A stretch of 64,000 bases of DNA from assembly GCA_015057035.1 (NCBI GenBank), contig SVFC01000001.1, positions 62,001 through 126,000 of the forward strand. The letters are read 5' to 3'. A program made the position numbers and the translations under genes. Under the pieces are notes generated by a model. It made no database searches. It saw only the letters and a program-made list of their open reading frames with translations, and was not told the DNA's origin. Source of the stretch: Lachnospiraceae bacterium. Lineage in GTDB: Bacteria; Bacillota; Clostridia; Lachnospirales; Lachnospiraceae. This document shows positions 35,630 through 45,467 of the stretch, in pieces. Positions within the stretch are counted from its first letter, which is position 1. Each line of letters starts with the position of its first letter.

Positions 35630-36755
35630 CGATAAATATTCAAAAAAAACTATATTAAGATTGAACCTACAGTGGTTTGCGGATGGTGAAGGCGGAGAGA
35701 AAACAGAGCCTGCAACTCAAAAGAAATTAGAAGATGCCAGAAAAGAAGGTAAGGTTGCAAAAAGCAAGGATTTAACCCAGGCTTTTGAACTGGTAGTTTT
35801 GTTTCTTTTGTTAAAAGTTTTCATTGGATATGTTGGTGAACGAATGATAAATTTGTTTGATTCAACATTAGGAAGAATAGCAGAATTCTACAAGGTAAAT
35901 CAAATGGGAGTTTCTGTTCAGGCGGTTTCCACATTGATAACGAATGCTGTTCTGGAACTTTTGCTTATAGTTTGGCCATTTTTTGTGTTTGGTTTTGTAA
36001 TTACACTTTTGGTTACCTTATACCAGGTTGGATGGAAAGTATCAACAAAGCCTATGGAACCAAAGTTGTCCAAGTTTAATCCTATTAATGGATTTAAAAG
36101 AATTATTTCAAAAGATTCTTTGTTTGAACTTTTGAAATCGGTTGTGAAAGTAATTGTTATCATTTATATTGCTTACACATCTATTGCAGATGAAGCAAAT
36201 AATTTATTTGTTCTGTATGAGATAAGTCTAGGCCAGGCGGTAGCTTTAACGGGCGAGATTATTATGGACGTAGGCCTTAAAATCAGTATCATCTATGTTG
36301 TTGTTGGGTTAGCTGATTATATCTACCAGAGATTTAAGTTCAGTAATGAGATGAAAATGACCAAGCAAGAAGTAAAAGATGAATACAAAAACACAGAAGG
36401 TGATCCACAGATTAAGGGACGTATCAGACAGAAAATGAGAGAAGTGTCTCAAAGACGTATGATGCAGGATGTTCCAAAAGCGGACGTGGTTATCACCAAC
36501 CCTACCCATTTTGCAGTTGCGATTAAATACGATGCTGAAGTAAGCAGGGCTCCAGTCGTTGTTGCAAAGGGTGAAGATTTTCTGGCGCAGAAGATTAAGG
36601 AAGTAGCCAAAGAAAATCACGTAGAAATAGTAGAAAATAAGCCATTGGCGAGAATGTTATATCATAACGTTGATATTGGTTCGGAGATTCCACCAGAACT
36701 GTATCAGGCAGTAGCAGAAGTTCTTGCGATGGTATACCATATGAAAAATCCATAG
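35613..36755 (+). CDS. flhB: Flagellar export switch protein FlhB
   Basis: Controls the change from hook to filament export. The four membrane helices lie at about 40-215; the cytoplasmic domain holds the autocleavage motif NPTH (N296). TTG 35613 is the only upstream start with a possible ribosome site (GGTGG); a later TTG 35661 (start of NLQWFADGEGGEKTEPAT) is an alternative and would remove 16 residues. The KTEPATQKKLEDARKEGKVAKSKDL motif is family-typical. 380 aa. Confidence 0.92.
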   Translation: MKVCIDDKYSKKTILRLNLQWFADGEGGEKTEPATQKKLEDARKEGKVAKSKDLTQAFELVVLFLLLKVFIGYVGERMINLFDSTLGRIAEFYKVNQMGVSVQAVSTLITNAVLELLLIVWPFFVFGFVITLLVTLYQVGWKVSTKPMEPKLSKFNPINGFKRIISKDSLFELLKSVVKVIVIIYIAYTSIADEANNLFVLYEISLGQAVALTGEIIMDVGLKISIIYVVVGLADYIYQRFKFSNEMKMTKQEVKDEYKNTEGDPQIKGRIRQKMREVSQRRMMQDVPKADVVITNPTHFAVAIKYDAEVSRAPVVVAKGEDFLAQKIKEVAKENHVEIVENKPLARMLYHNVDIGSEIPPELYQAVAEVLAMVYHMKNP

Positions 36756-36818
36756 TTTTGTGCAATTATGGATAAAGTAAAAATTGTTGATTAGAAAAAC
36801 AAGAGAGGAGGGAGAAAT

Positions 36819-38852
36819 ATGTTAAGAAAGACAGATCTTGCTGTTGGTATATATATGTTGGCAGCTATCGTATTCTTTATCATTCCAATTCCTTCCTTTT
36901 TATTAGATGTTTTGTTTGCGTTAAACCTTGGTATTGCATTAATGCTTTTGTTTAACGTTATGTTTGTAAAAGAAGTGTTGGATATGTCCTATTTCCCAAC
37001 AATTCTTTTATTTACAACCATTTTCCGAATTTCTTTGAATGTATCATCTACACGTTTGATTTTATTAGATGGTAACCCAGGAAATGTAGTTATGACTTTC
37101 GGTACCTTCGTAGGTGGAGATAACCTTGTGGTTGGTGCCATTGTCTTTATTGTACTTATTTTGATTCAGTTCCTTGTTATCAACAAAGGTTCTGAACGTA
37201 TTGCAGAAGTAACAGCACGATTCACCTTGGATGCTATGCCTGGTAAACAGATGGCGATTGATGCGGATTTAAATACTGGTGCAATCACAGACAAAGAAGC
37301 TAGAGAACGTCGTACAAAGATCCAGGAAGAATCTAACTTCTTCGGTGCTATGGACGGTGCTACCAAGTACGTAAAAGGTGACGCAGTTGCTGGTCTTATC
37401 ATTACTTTAATCAACTTAGTTGGCGGTTTGATTACAGGTATGATGAGCCAAGGCTTAGATATTGGTGAAGCTCTGGAGATGTATGGTATTCTTACCATCG
37501 GTGACGGTTTGGTATCACAGATTCCATCCCTTGTTATTTCTTTATCTACTGGTATTCTGGTAACCAAGGGTTCTAAAGATGCAGACTTCTCTGAAGGCAT
37601 GTTAAAACAGCTCTTTGGTATTCCAAGAGTACTCTATATCGTTGGTGCAGTAATGGTTCTCCTTGGAATCGCAACACCACTTGGCCTTGTGTTTATTATT
37701 CTTGGTGCAGTATTTATTGTTGGTGCAAGATTTATTGAGAACAACCTTGGACAGGAAGATATCGAGAACGAAGTGGCTGCGGCAGAAACGGAAGCAGAAG
37801 AAATTCGAAGACCAGAAAACGTGGTTTCACTATTACAAGTGGACCCAATCGAATTGGAATTCGGTTATGGTATCATTCCGTTGGCAGACGTAAACCAGGG
37901 TGGCGACTTGCTTGACCGTGTGGTTATGATTCGCCGTCAGATTGCACTTGAACTTGGAACTGTTGTGCCAATTATTCGTCTTCGCGATAATATTCAGTTG
38001 AATCCAAACCAGTATATTATCAAGATTAAAGGTATTCAGGTAACAGAAGGAGAAATCCTTTTCGACCATTACATGGCAATGAATCCTGGTTATGTTGAAG
38101 AAGAGATTACAGGTATCCCTACCTTTGAACCTTCCTTCCACTTACCTGCGTTATGGATTACAGAAAGTCAAAGAGAACGTGCAGAAAGTTTGGGTTACAC
38201 TGTTGTTGATGCACCTTCTATCATTGCGACACATCTTACAGAGATTATTCGTTCACATATTGCAGAACTTCTTACCAGACAGGATGTTCAGAATCTTGTT
38301 AACAACCTGAAAGAATCTAATCCAGTACTTGTGGACGAACTTGTACCAAAGATGATTGGCCTTGGCGAAGTACAGAAAGTATTACAGAACCTTCTTGCAG
38401 AGGGTATCTCTATCAGAGATTTGCTTACTATTTTTGAAACTTTGGCAGACCATGCACATGGAACTCGTGACACAGACGTCTTGACAGAATATGTAAGACA
38501 GAGTTTGAAACGAGCTATTTCCAATAAATATTTCCCTGCAAATGAGGTAACCAGCGTGGTAACCTTAGATCCAAAGATTGAGCAGGAGATTATGTCTTCT
38601 GTAAAACAAACAGAGCAGGGAGCTTACCTGACTTTGGATCCAGAGAAGACAAGAGCAATTATGAGTTCTGTGGAAACAGAAATCAACAAATTAGAAAGTC
38701 TCGGAAAGAGCGCGATTATTATTACATCGCCAATTGTCCGTATGTACTTTAAGAAACTTACAGAGGATTATTTCAAGGATTTAATTGTAATTTCCTATAA
38801 TGAAGTGGAATCCAATGTTGAATTACAATCAGTTGGGATGGTGACAGCGTAA
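36819..38852 (+). CDS. flhA: Flagellar export protein FlhA
   Basis: Largest export-gate subunit, 677 aa, nonameric ring. Eight membrane helices in the first 310 residues, including the FHIPEP-family stretch FTLDAMPGKQMAIDADLNTGAITDKEARERR. The cytoplasmic domain that docks chaperone-substrate complexes follows (about 330-677, with VVMIRRQIALELGTVVPIIRLRDN and the PAVRMYFKK-like end). GAGGAGGGAG precedes the ATG after a 63-bp gap. Confidence 0.96.
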   Translation: MLRKTDLAVGIYMLAAIVFFIIPIPSFLLDVLFALNLGIALMLLFNVMFVKEVLDMSYFPTILLFTTIFRISLNVSSTRLILLDGNPGNVVMTFGTFVGGDNLVVGAIVFIVLILIQFLVINKGSERIAEVTARFTLDAMPGKQMAIDADLNTGAITDKEARERRTKIQEESNFFGAMDGATKYVKGDAVAGLIITLINLVGGLITGMMSQGLDIGEALEMYGILTIGDGLVSQIPSLVISLSTGILVTKGSKDADFSEGMLKQLFGIPRVLYIVGAVMVLLGIATPLGLVFIILGAVFIVGARFIENNLGQEDIENEVAAAETEAEEIRRPENVVSLLQVDPIELEFGYGIIPLADVNQGGDLLDRVVMIRRQIALELGTVVPIIRLRDNIQLNPNQYIIKIKGIQVTEGEILFDHYMAMNPGYVEEEITGIPTFEPSFHLPALWITESQRERAESLGYTVVDAPSIIATHLTEIIRSHIAELLTRQDVQNLVNNLKESNPVLVDELVPKMIGLGEVQKVLQNLLAEGISIRDLLTIFETLADHAHGTRDTDVLTEYVRQSLKRAISNKYFPANEVTSVVTLDPKIEQEIMSSVKQTEQGAYLTLDPEKTRAIMSSVETEINKLESLGKSAIIITSPIVRMYFKKLTEDYFKDLIVISYNEVESNVELQSVGMVTA

Positions 38853-40103
38853 ATGACAATTAACAAATTCCAGGGAAAAACTAAAGAAGAAGCAATTGAA
38901 AAGGCAAAATTGGAATTTGGGCCAAGTGCCGTTATCATGAATGTAAAAGAAGTAAAGCCTAAGGGATTTCTTAGTGTGTTCAAATCTTCTACATACGAAG
39001 TAACTGCAGCAATTGAGGAAAAGGCGACTATTTCAAATCCTATGAGCGCTTTGATGCCTCAGGCAAAAATGAGCAACATTAATCTCTCTGCGGATGAGAA
39101 AATTGACATTCCTCGTCCTGAGAGAACGCCAGAGAGAGAAGTAGCTCCATTTAGTCAGACTATGGCAGAGATGTCTCAGAGGGTGGAAGAGCATCCAATG
39201 GTGGATGAGAAGCAGTTCAAAGACAGATTAGACAGTTTGTCAGATATGTTGGAACAGAAACTTGCACCGGTGGAACCAGAGGAGCCAGTTCGTAAAGCAG
39301 CATCTTCCGAAGAACTTAACTTTGTGCGTATTTTATATTCTACATTGATTAAGAATGAAGTTCATGAAAAATACGTTAATCAGATTCTAGATGAAGTAGA
39401 GAAATTTATTCGTCCAGGTAATAATGTGGATTTGATTTTACCTAACATTTATCAGAAGTTGATTTTAAAATTTGGTCAGCCTAAGACCATTGAATTGTCA
39501 GGAAAGAAACCTAATGTGGTATTTTTCATTGGACCAACTGGTGTAGGTAAAACAACTACGATAGCCAAGATTGCTTCTAAATATAAAGTAGAATATAACC
39601 GCAAGGTCGCTTTTATCACGGCGGATACCTATCGTATTGCCGCTACAGAACAGTTGCGTGTTTATGCCAATATTTTAGATGCACCAATGTCCATTGTATA
39701 TTCAGTAGAAGAGATTAATGCAGCCATTGAAAAATATATGGACTATGACCTTATCTTTGTTGATACAGCGGGATTCTCTCATAAAAATGAACAGCAGAGA
39801 GAAGATACCAAAAAACTTTTAAATGGTATTAATGAAGATTACAGAAAAGAAGTTTATCTTGTGCTGAGTGCCACAACCAAATATAACGACTTAATGGATA
39901 TCGTTGATATTTATCGTGAAATCTCAGATTACAAGTTAATCTTTACAAAATTAGATGAAACAAGTTCTTATGGTAACTTATTAAACATCAAATTGTATGC
40001 AGATGCAGATTTGTCTTATGTAACAAATGGACAGAATGTACCTGATGATATTGAAGTGTTTGATACCCAGAAAATCGTAAAACAGTTGTTAGGAGGACGA
40101 TAA
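38853..40103 (+). CDS. flhF: Flagellar GTPase FlhF
   Basis: SRP-type GTPase that sets flagellar position and number. G1 GPTGVGKTT begins at residue 227, followed by ITADTYRIAATEQLRVYA and the G3/G4 motifs DTAGFSHK and TKLDETSSYG. The N-terminal region is basic and variable (residues 1-150), as expected for the family. It abuts flhA with no gap and precedes flhG. Confidence 0.95.
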   Translation: MTINKFQGKTKEEAIEKAKLEFGPSAVIMNVKEVKPKGFLSVFKSSTYEVTAAIEEKATISNPMSALMPQAKMSNINLSADEKIDIPRPERTPEREVAPFSQTMAEMSQRVEEHPMVDEKQFKDRLDSLSDMLEQKLAPVEPEEPVRKAASSEELNFVRILYSTLIKNEVHEKYVNQILDEVEKFIRPGNNVDLILPNIYQKLILKFGQPKTIELSGKKPNVVFFIGPTGVGKTTTIAKIASKYKVEYNRKVAFITADTYRIAATEQLRVYANILDAPMSIVYSVEEINAAIEKYMDYDLIFVDTAGFSHKNEQQREDTKKLLNGINEDYRKEVYLVLSATTKYNDLMDIVDIYREISDYKLIFTKLDETSSYGNLLNIKLYADADLSYVTNGQNVPDDIEVFDTQKIVKQLLGGR

Positions 40104-40105
40104 GT

Positions 40106-40984
40106 ATGGATCAGGCACAGAAACTTAGAAATGTTATAAAGAAACAAAATCAAAAGAATATTAAAGCTGCAAGAGTTATCACGATCACAAGTGGTAAAGG
40201 TGGAGTTGGAAAGTCTAATCTTGCAGTTAATCTTGCAATCCAATTACGCAAGAAAGGTCAGAGAGTTATTATTTTTGATGCAGACTTTGGTCTTGCAAAT
40301 GTGGAAGTTATGTTTGGCGTAATTCCACAGTACAACTTGTCTGACTTGATCTATCATGGAAAGAGCATTCAGGAGATTATCACAAAAGGACCAATGGACA
40401 TTGGATTTATATCTGGAGGTTCAGGAATCTTAGGTTTGAATAATCTCTACCGTGAACAGATTATGCTTTTGGTAAAGAGTATTGGGGAATTAAATGAGTA
40501 TGCTGACGTTATCATTATTGATACGGGAGCTGGCGTTTCAGACCAGGTTTTGGAATTTGTTCTTGCAAGTCCAGAAGTACTTATGGTTACAACTCCAGAA
40601 CCAAGCTCATTAACAGATTCATATTCATTGTTAAAAGCAATGTATCGTAACCCTAACTTTATTGAAGACGGAACCACAATTCACGTGGTTGCCAATAAAG
40701 TTCAGTCTACAGAGGAGGGACGAATGGTTTACGATAAGCTGCATTCTGTAGTGGATCAGTTCTTGGATGGAGAACTTAATTATCTGGGTATGATTCCACA
40801 GGATAGTGCATTGGAGCGTTCAGTAAGACAACAGAAAACAGTTTCTTTACATGAACCTAATTCGAATGCGGCAAAAGCTTTTGAAGTTCTTGCAACCAAC
40901 TTGTTGGAAGGAACTCATAATGAAGTGCAGATGCATCGAGGAATTGCACAGATTTTCTCGCATTTATTAAATCGAAAAAACTAA
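40106..40984 (+). CDS. flhG: MinD-like ATPase FlhG (YlxH)
   Basis: Counterpart of FlhF that limits flagellar number. The deviant Walker A GKGGVGKSN is at 30-38, with ADFGLANVEVMFG and IIDTGAGVSDQV motifs. The short N-terminal basic helix (QAQKLRNVIKKQNQK) resembles the FlhG activator peptide that stimulates FlhF. 292 aa. AGGAGGACG precedes the ATG. Confidence 0.94.
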   Translation: MDQAQKLRNVIKKQNQKNIKAARVITITSGKGGVGKSNLAVNLAIQLRKKGQRVIIFDADFGLANVEVMFGVIPQYNLSDLIYHGKSIQEIITKGPMDIGFISGGSGILGLNNLYREQIMLLVKSIGELNEYADVIIIDTGAGVSDQVLEFVLASPEVLMVTTPEPSSLTDSYSLLKAMYRNPNFIEDGTTIHVVANKVQSTEEGRMVYDKLHSVVDQFLDGELNYLGMIPQDSALERSVRQQKTVSLHEPNSNAAKAFEVLATNLLEGTHNEVQMHRGIAQIFSHLLNRKN

Positions 40985-41007
40985 TTAAGGGATAAAGGGA
41001 TAACATT

Positions 41008-41730
41008 ATGGCGATAACAGATTTTGCACGTCCGGGCGATAAGATTGATATTACTTATCTGCATCAAAATAATGGAAAAGTTTATAAAAGTAGTGTCTTT
41101 GATTTTCTTGGAGAAAATGTAATGGAGATTGGCATGCCTACGGAAGGCGGCAAAATGGTTCTGTTCCAGGTAGGATTTGAATGCTCCATGTTCTTTTATA
41201 CTCAAAAGGGTATGTACACCTGCGAAGCAAAGGTGCTGGACAGATATAAAAAAGATGGTTTTTACATGATGTCTGTAAAGATTATTTCTATTCCAAAGAA
41301 ATATCAGCGCCGTGATTTTTATAGAGTTGAGACCTCAATAGATTTTTACTACTACAAAATCACAAAAGAAGTTTCGGAAATGGAAACAACAGAAGATTTG
41401 TTTGAAGAGATTACAAATCCAAAATATATTCCTGAGAAGAGACTGGCCCATACTCTTGATATTAGTGGTGGCGGAGTTAAATTTTTGGCAGATGAAGAAT
41501 TAGAGGTTGGGTCTTATGTTTTATCTGTCATCCGTTTGACCAATGAAAAGGTGGACCAAACACTGTATCTGGTTACGGAGATTATTGATTGTGGAAGAAT
41601 GGACAAGGTTCCTGATAAGAAGGTTATCAGAGCGAAATACCACTTCAAGGATCTGAAAGATAGGGACTTAATCGTTCGTTTCGTATTCGAAGAGGATCGA
41701 ATGTTAAGAAAGAAGGAAAATGGGGATTAA
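41008..41730 (+). CDS. PilZ-domain protein (YcgR-like cyclic-di-GMP receptor)
   Basis: A YcgR-like N-terminal domain (about 1-95) is followed by a PilZ domain (about 96-230) with both cyclic-di-GMP motifs: RxxxR at R102-R106 in QRRDFYRVE and D-I-S-G-G-G at about 150. Such proteins bind cyclic-di-GMP and slow the motor by contacting FliG or the stator, or act on transcription. Placed between flhG and cheB, so co-produced with the motor. Target inferred. Confidence 0.88.
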   Translation: MAITDFARPGDKIDITYLHQNNGKVYKSSVFDFLGENVMEIGMPTEGGKMVLFQVGFECSMFFYTQKGMYTCEAKVLDRYKKDGFYMMSVKIISIPKKYQRRDFYRVETSIDFYYYKITKEVSEMETTEDLFEEITNPKYIPEKRLAHTLDISGGGVKFLADEELEVGSYVLSVIRLTNEKVDQTLYLVTEIIDCGRMDKVPDKKVIRAKYHFKDLKDRDLIVRFVFEEDRMLRKKENGD

Positions 41731-41732
41731 TT

Positions 41733-42812
41733 ATGAAGAAAAACATTTTAGTAGTTGATGACTCTGCACTCATAAGAAGGGTTATCTGTGATATAATCAA
41801 TTCAGATAGTAATTTTCAGGCAAAAGACGTTTGTCGAGATGGTTTGGAAGCGTACGAGAAATTAAAAACCACAACCTATGATGGTGTAGTTCTCGATGTT
41901 AATATGCCAAACATGGATGGCTTGCAATTACTTGAGAGATTACAAAAAGAGAACATCAAAGCTAATGTTATTATGGTAAGTACTCTTACTACCAAGGATG
42001 CAGAAGTTACCATTTTAGCATTGGAACGTGGTGCAATTGATTTTGTAACAAAACCAAATAATATCGCAGAGGCAAAAGGCGAGGATTTTAAGAAACGATT
42101 ACTGGATGTTTTAACTGCAGTTTTAAACAGTAGAGCGTATGTAAAGAGTGCTGCAAGACCAGCCACTACAGCCGCTACAACGGTTAGACCTTCAAAACCA
42201 GCGAATTTTACTCGTCTAAAAGCATCTGGTAAGAATAAGCTAGTTGCGTTGGCTTGTTCCACTGGAGGCCCAAAGGCATTACAGAGTGTAATTCCTTATT
42301 TGCCAAAGGATCTGGATGCACCAATGGTATTGGTACAGCATATGCCGGCCGGGTTTACCAAGTCAATGGCTGACCGTTTAAATGAGGTTAGTGCGATTGC
42401 TGTAAAAGAAGCAGAAGATGGCGATAAATTAGAGAAGGGACACATTTATGTAGCACCAGGTGGAAGACATATGGAAGTTGTAAAATGTCCAGATGGAAGC
42501 CACAAAATTGCACTGAATGACATGCCTGCCATTGGCGGTCTTCGTCCTTGTGCAAACATTACATATGATTCTCTTTCAAAGAGTGGTTTTGACGAAATCG
42601 TTTGTGTAGTTCTTACAGGTATGGGGGCTGATGGAACCAATGGAATTCTTTCTTTGGGACATCACAAACCAATTCATGTAATTTCTCAGAATGCAGAAAC
42701 CTGTGTAGTATATGGAATGCCAAAAGCCATTGAAGAATCAGGCGTTGTGGATGAGGTTGTACCTTTGGAGAAAGTTGCTGAAACAATCACAAAGAACGTG
42801 GGGGTAAAATAA
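41733..42812 (+). CDS. cheB: Chemotaxis protein-glutamate methylesterase CheB
   Basis: Removes methyl groups from receptors when phosphorylated by CheA. The receiver domain has the acidic pair and phospho-site D55 in VVLDVNMPNMDG. The catalytic domain has S176 in ALACSTGGPKAL, the His in LVQHMPAGFT and the Asp in VVLTGMGADGTNG. 359 aa. CheR, the methyltransferase that opposes it, is not in this window. Confidence 0.96.
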   Translation: MKKNILVVDDSALIRRVICDIINSDSNFQAKDVCRDGLEAYEKLKTTTYDGVVLDVNMPNMDGLQLLERLQKENIKANVIMVSTLTTKDAEVTILALERGAIDFVTKPNNIAEAKGEDFKKRLLDVLTAVLNSRAYVKSAARPATTAATTVRPSKPANFTRLKASGKNKLVALACSTGGPKALQSVIPYLPKDLDAPMVLVQHMPAGFTKSMADRLNEVSAIAVKEAEDGDKLEKGHIYVAPGGRHMEVVKCPDGSHKIALNDMPAIGGLRPCANITYDSLSKSGFDEIVCVVLTGMGADGTNGILSLGHHKPIHVISQNAETCVVYGMPKAIEESGVVDEVVPLEKVAETITKNVGVK

Positions 42813-42813
42813 A

Positions 42814-44913
42814 ATGGATGTAAGTCAGTATCTTGAGATTTTTATTGATGAAAGTAGTGAACATTTACAGAGCTTAAGCGACTGTATTATGACATTGGAA
42901 AAAGAGCCAGATAATAAGGATACGATTAACGAAGTATTCCGTGCTGCACACTCATTAAAGGGTATGGCAGGAACAATGGGCTTTAAGAGAATGCAGCATC
43001 TTACACACGATATGGAAAACGTATTCCAGGAAGTTCGTAGTGATAAGATTGCAGTAGATAGCGCAATGATCGATTTGTTATTTAAGTGCCTTGATGCTAT
43101 TGATGGATATCTTGCAAATGTAAAAGCAAGTTCTGACGAAGGTACAGAAGACAATGAAATCATTATCAAAGAATTAAACGATTTTATTGCAAAAGCCAAT
43201 GGTGAAGCACCAGCTGCGGCACCAGCTCCAGCCACATCTGCACCAGCAGAAGAAGCTCCAGCGGCTGATGATAATGGAAGAAAGGTTCTTTGGATTGATT
43301 TTACTGAAGAAGAGAAAAATCAGGTTGCCAGCGTAAAAGCAGAAGGTAAGAGTGTATACGCTGTGACTGTTTATATTCAGAAGGACTGTCTCTTAAAGGC
43401 AGCTAGAGCATTCCTTGTATTCCGTGCAGTAGAAGGCTTAGGACAGATTATTGTGAATCGTCCAAGTTCACAGGATATTGAGGATGAAAAATTTGAGTTA
43501 GATTTCAGTTTCTGTGTAGCAACATCTGAACCATTAGATAAGATTATTGCTGCAGCTAAGAACGTGTCAGAAATTGAAGAAGTTGTAGGTGAAGAGATTA
43601 AGGATTTAGATGCTGCAAAAGTGGAAGAAAGTGTTGAAGAAAAACCACAGGCTACAGCAACTCCAGCAGTCGCAGCTACACCAGCAGCGCCAGCAGCTCC
43701 AACAACTACAGCGAATGCTAATAATGCAAAGAAGCAGACACCTGCAAAGCCAGCATCTAACCGTACAGTTCGTGTAGATATTGAAAAATTAGATGCATTA
43801 ATGAACCAGGTATCCGAGCTTATTATTGCGAAGAACTCACTTGTATCTATCAGTTCAACAGAAGGTGGCAGTTTTACAAGCCAGGGCTTCCATGAACAGA
43901 TTGAATATCTTGAAAGAATCACAACAAACCTTCATGAATCAGTTATGAAAGTTCGAATGGTTCCAATTGAAAGCGTAGTTAATAAATTCCCAAGAATGAT
44001 TCGTGACTTATCACGTACATTAAATAAGAAGATGGAACTCTATATGACTGGTGAAGATACAGAACTTGACCGTACAGTAGTTGACCAGATTGGTGATCCA
44101 TTGCAGCACTTACTGCGTAATTCAGCTGACCATGGTTTGGAAAGTGCAGAAGTACGTGCACAGAGAGGCAAACCAGAGACTGGTACAATCTTCTTAAATG
44201 CATACCAGGAAGGTAACAACGTTATCATTCAGGTAGGCGATGATGGTAATGGTATTGACGTTGAAGCAGTAAAAGCAAAAGCGGTAGAACGTGGAGTTAT
44301 TACTGCAGAACAGGCAGAAGTAATGACACAGAAAGAAGCTGTAAATCTGCTCTTTATGCCAAGTTTCTCTATGGCAAAACAGATTACAGATATTTCAGGA
44401 CGTGGTGTTGGTCTTGACGTTGTTAAGTCTAATATTGAAGCCTTAGGCGGAGATGTTGAAGTTAAGACAAAACTGGGAGAAGGATCTACATTTACAGTAA
44501 GACTTCCTCTTACACTTGCTATTATTCAGGCGCTTCTTGTTACAATTCGCGATGAAAAATATGCAATTGCCCTTGCGTCAATTACTAATATTGAAGATAT
44601 TCCTGCTAAGGAAATCAAATATGTAGAAGCAAAAGAAGTAATTCACCTTCGTGGTAGCGTAATTCCACTTATCCGTCTTGACAAGGTTCTTGATATTGAA
44701 CCTAAAGAAGAAAGCGATGAAAACTTAACTGTAGTTATCGTAAAACGTGGTGATCAGATGGCAGGTCTTGTTGTTGATACCTTAATCGGACAGCAGGAAA
44801 TCGTTATCAAGTCCTTAGGTAAATATATTAACGGTAACAAGTTAATTAGTGGCGCTACTATCTTAGGAGATGGTGAAGTTGCATTGATTATCGATGCAAA
44901 CACATTAATGTAA
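42814..44913 (+). CDS. cheA: Chemotaxis histidine kinase CheA
   Basis: Phosphorylates CheY and CheB. P1 has H46 in AAHSLKGMAGTMGF; a P2-type CheY-binding part follows after an Ala/Pro linker (about 130-150); another Ala/Thr/Pro linker (about 275-318) leads to P3 (VRVDIEKLDALMNQVSELII), the P4 kinase with HLLRNSADHGLES and GDDGNGID plus DISGRGVGLDVV, and the P5 CheW-like domain (VRLPLTLAIIQALL). 699 aa. Starts 2 bp after cheB. Confidence 0.96.
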   Translation: MDVSQYLEIFIDESSEHLQSLSDCIMTLEKEPDNKDTINEVFRAAHSLKGMAGTMGFKRMQHLTHDMENVFQEVRSDKIAVDSAMIDLLFKCLDAIDGYLANVKASSDEGTEDNEIIIKELNDFIAKANGEAPAAAPAPATSAPAEEAPAADDNGRKVLWIDFTEEEKNQVASVKAEGKSVYAVTVYIQKDCLLKAARAFLVFRAVEGLGQIIVNRPSSQDIEDEKFELDFSFCVATSEPLDKIIAAAKNVSEIEEVVGEEIKDLDAAKVEESVEEKPQATATPAVAATPAAPAAPTTTANANNAKKQTPAKPASNRTVRVDIEKLDALMNQVSELIIAKNSLVSISSTEGGSFTSQGFHEQIEYLERITTNLHESVMKVRMVPIESVVNKFPRMIRDLSRTLNKKMELYMTGEDTELDRTVVDQIGDPLQHLLRNSADHGLESAEVRAQRGKPETGTIFLNAYQEGNNVIIQVGDDGNGIDVEAVKAKAVERGVITAEQAEVMTQKEAVNLLFMPSFSMAKQITDISGRGVGLDVVKSNIEALGGDVEVKTKLGEGSTFTVRLPLTLAIIQALLVTIRDEKYAIALASITNIEDIPAKEIKYVEAKEVIHLRGSVIPLIRLDKVLDIEPKEESDENLTVVIVKRGDQMAGLVVDTLIGQQEIVIKSLGKYINGNKLISGATILGDGEVALIIDANTLM

Positions 44914-44929
44914 CCAGGGGGTGAAGAAC

Positions 44930-45397
44930 ATGGCTGATTATAGAATTGAAACACAGGATGTAGAATCAAAACAGTATATTGTTGTTCAGATTGGTAATGA
45001 AAAATACGGAATCGATATCGGATACATTGACAATATCGTTCGTATGCAGAAGATTACACGTGTGCCTAAGGCACAGAGTTATTTCAAAGGTGTAATTAAT
45101 CTTCGTGGAGAAATCGTTCCAGTTATGAGCATTCGTAAGAAAATGGGATTAGAGGATGATGTTATTACTGATGCATCTCGTATCATTATTCTTAAAGTAG
45201 AAGAGAAGGGTTCTCTTGGTGTAGTTGTTGATCAGGTTCGTGAAGTTATTACACTGAATACTGCAGAAATTGACAAGACAGCAGTGGGTGCAAGAAATAT
45301 CAAAGATACATTTATTAATGGTATTGGTAAAAATGGCGAAGAATTAATTTCATTATTTGAGATTAGTGCAATTCTTGAAGAGAGAGAAGCGAACTAA
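44930..45397 (+). CDS. cheW: Chemotaxis coupling protein CheW
   Basis: Adapter between receptors and CheA. I use ATG 44930 because GGGGGTGAAG upstream fits it; GTG 44921 would overlap the ribosome site. The core QYIVVQIGNEKYGIDIGYIDNIVRMQKITRVPKAQSYFKGVINLRGEIVPVMSIRKK is typical. 155 aa. Confidence 0.95.
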   Translation: MADYRIETQDVESKQYIVVQIGNEKYGIDIGYIDNIVRMQKITRVPKAQSYFKGVINLRGEIVPVMSIRKKMGLEDDVITDASRIIILKVEEKGSLGVVVDQVREVITLNTAEIDKTAVGARNIKDTFINGIGKNGEELISLFEISAILEEREAN

Positions 45398-45409
45398 AGA
45401 AATAAATTG

Positions 45410-45449
45410 TATAGTGAGGCAAAGGCTCTTAGGCTAACGCCTCACTATA
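45410..45449. other. 11-bp hairpin between cheW and cheC
   Basis: TATAGTGAGGC and GCCTCACTATA pair around an 18-nt loop. No T run follows, so it is more likely an RNA-stability or partial-attenuation structure than a full terminator. Confidence 0.6.
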
Positions 45450-45467
45450 TATGATTTTGGAGGGTGT

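Noticed and set aside
35613-35660. flhB might start only at TTG 35661
   Set aside because: Possible, but the earlier TTG has a better ribosome site; noted as alternative and not chosen.
43377-43922. Minus-strand 181-codon open frame
   Set aside because: Antisense to the linker and dimerisation region of cheA; no family resemblance and no promoter.
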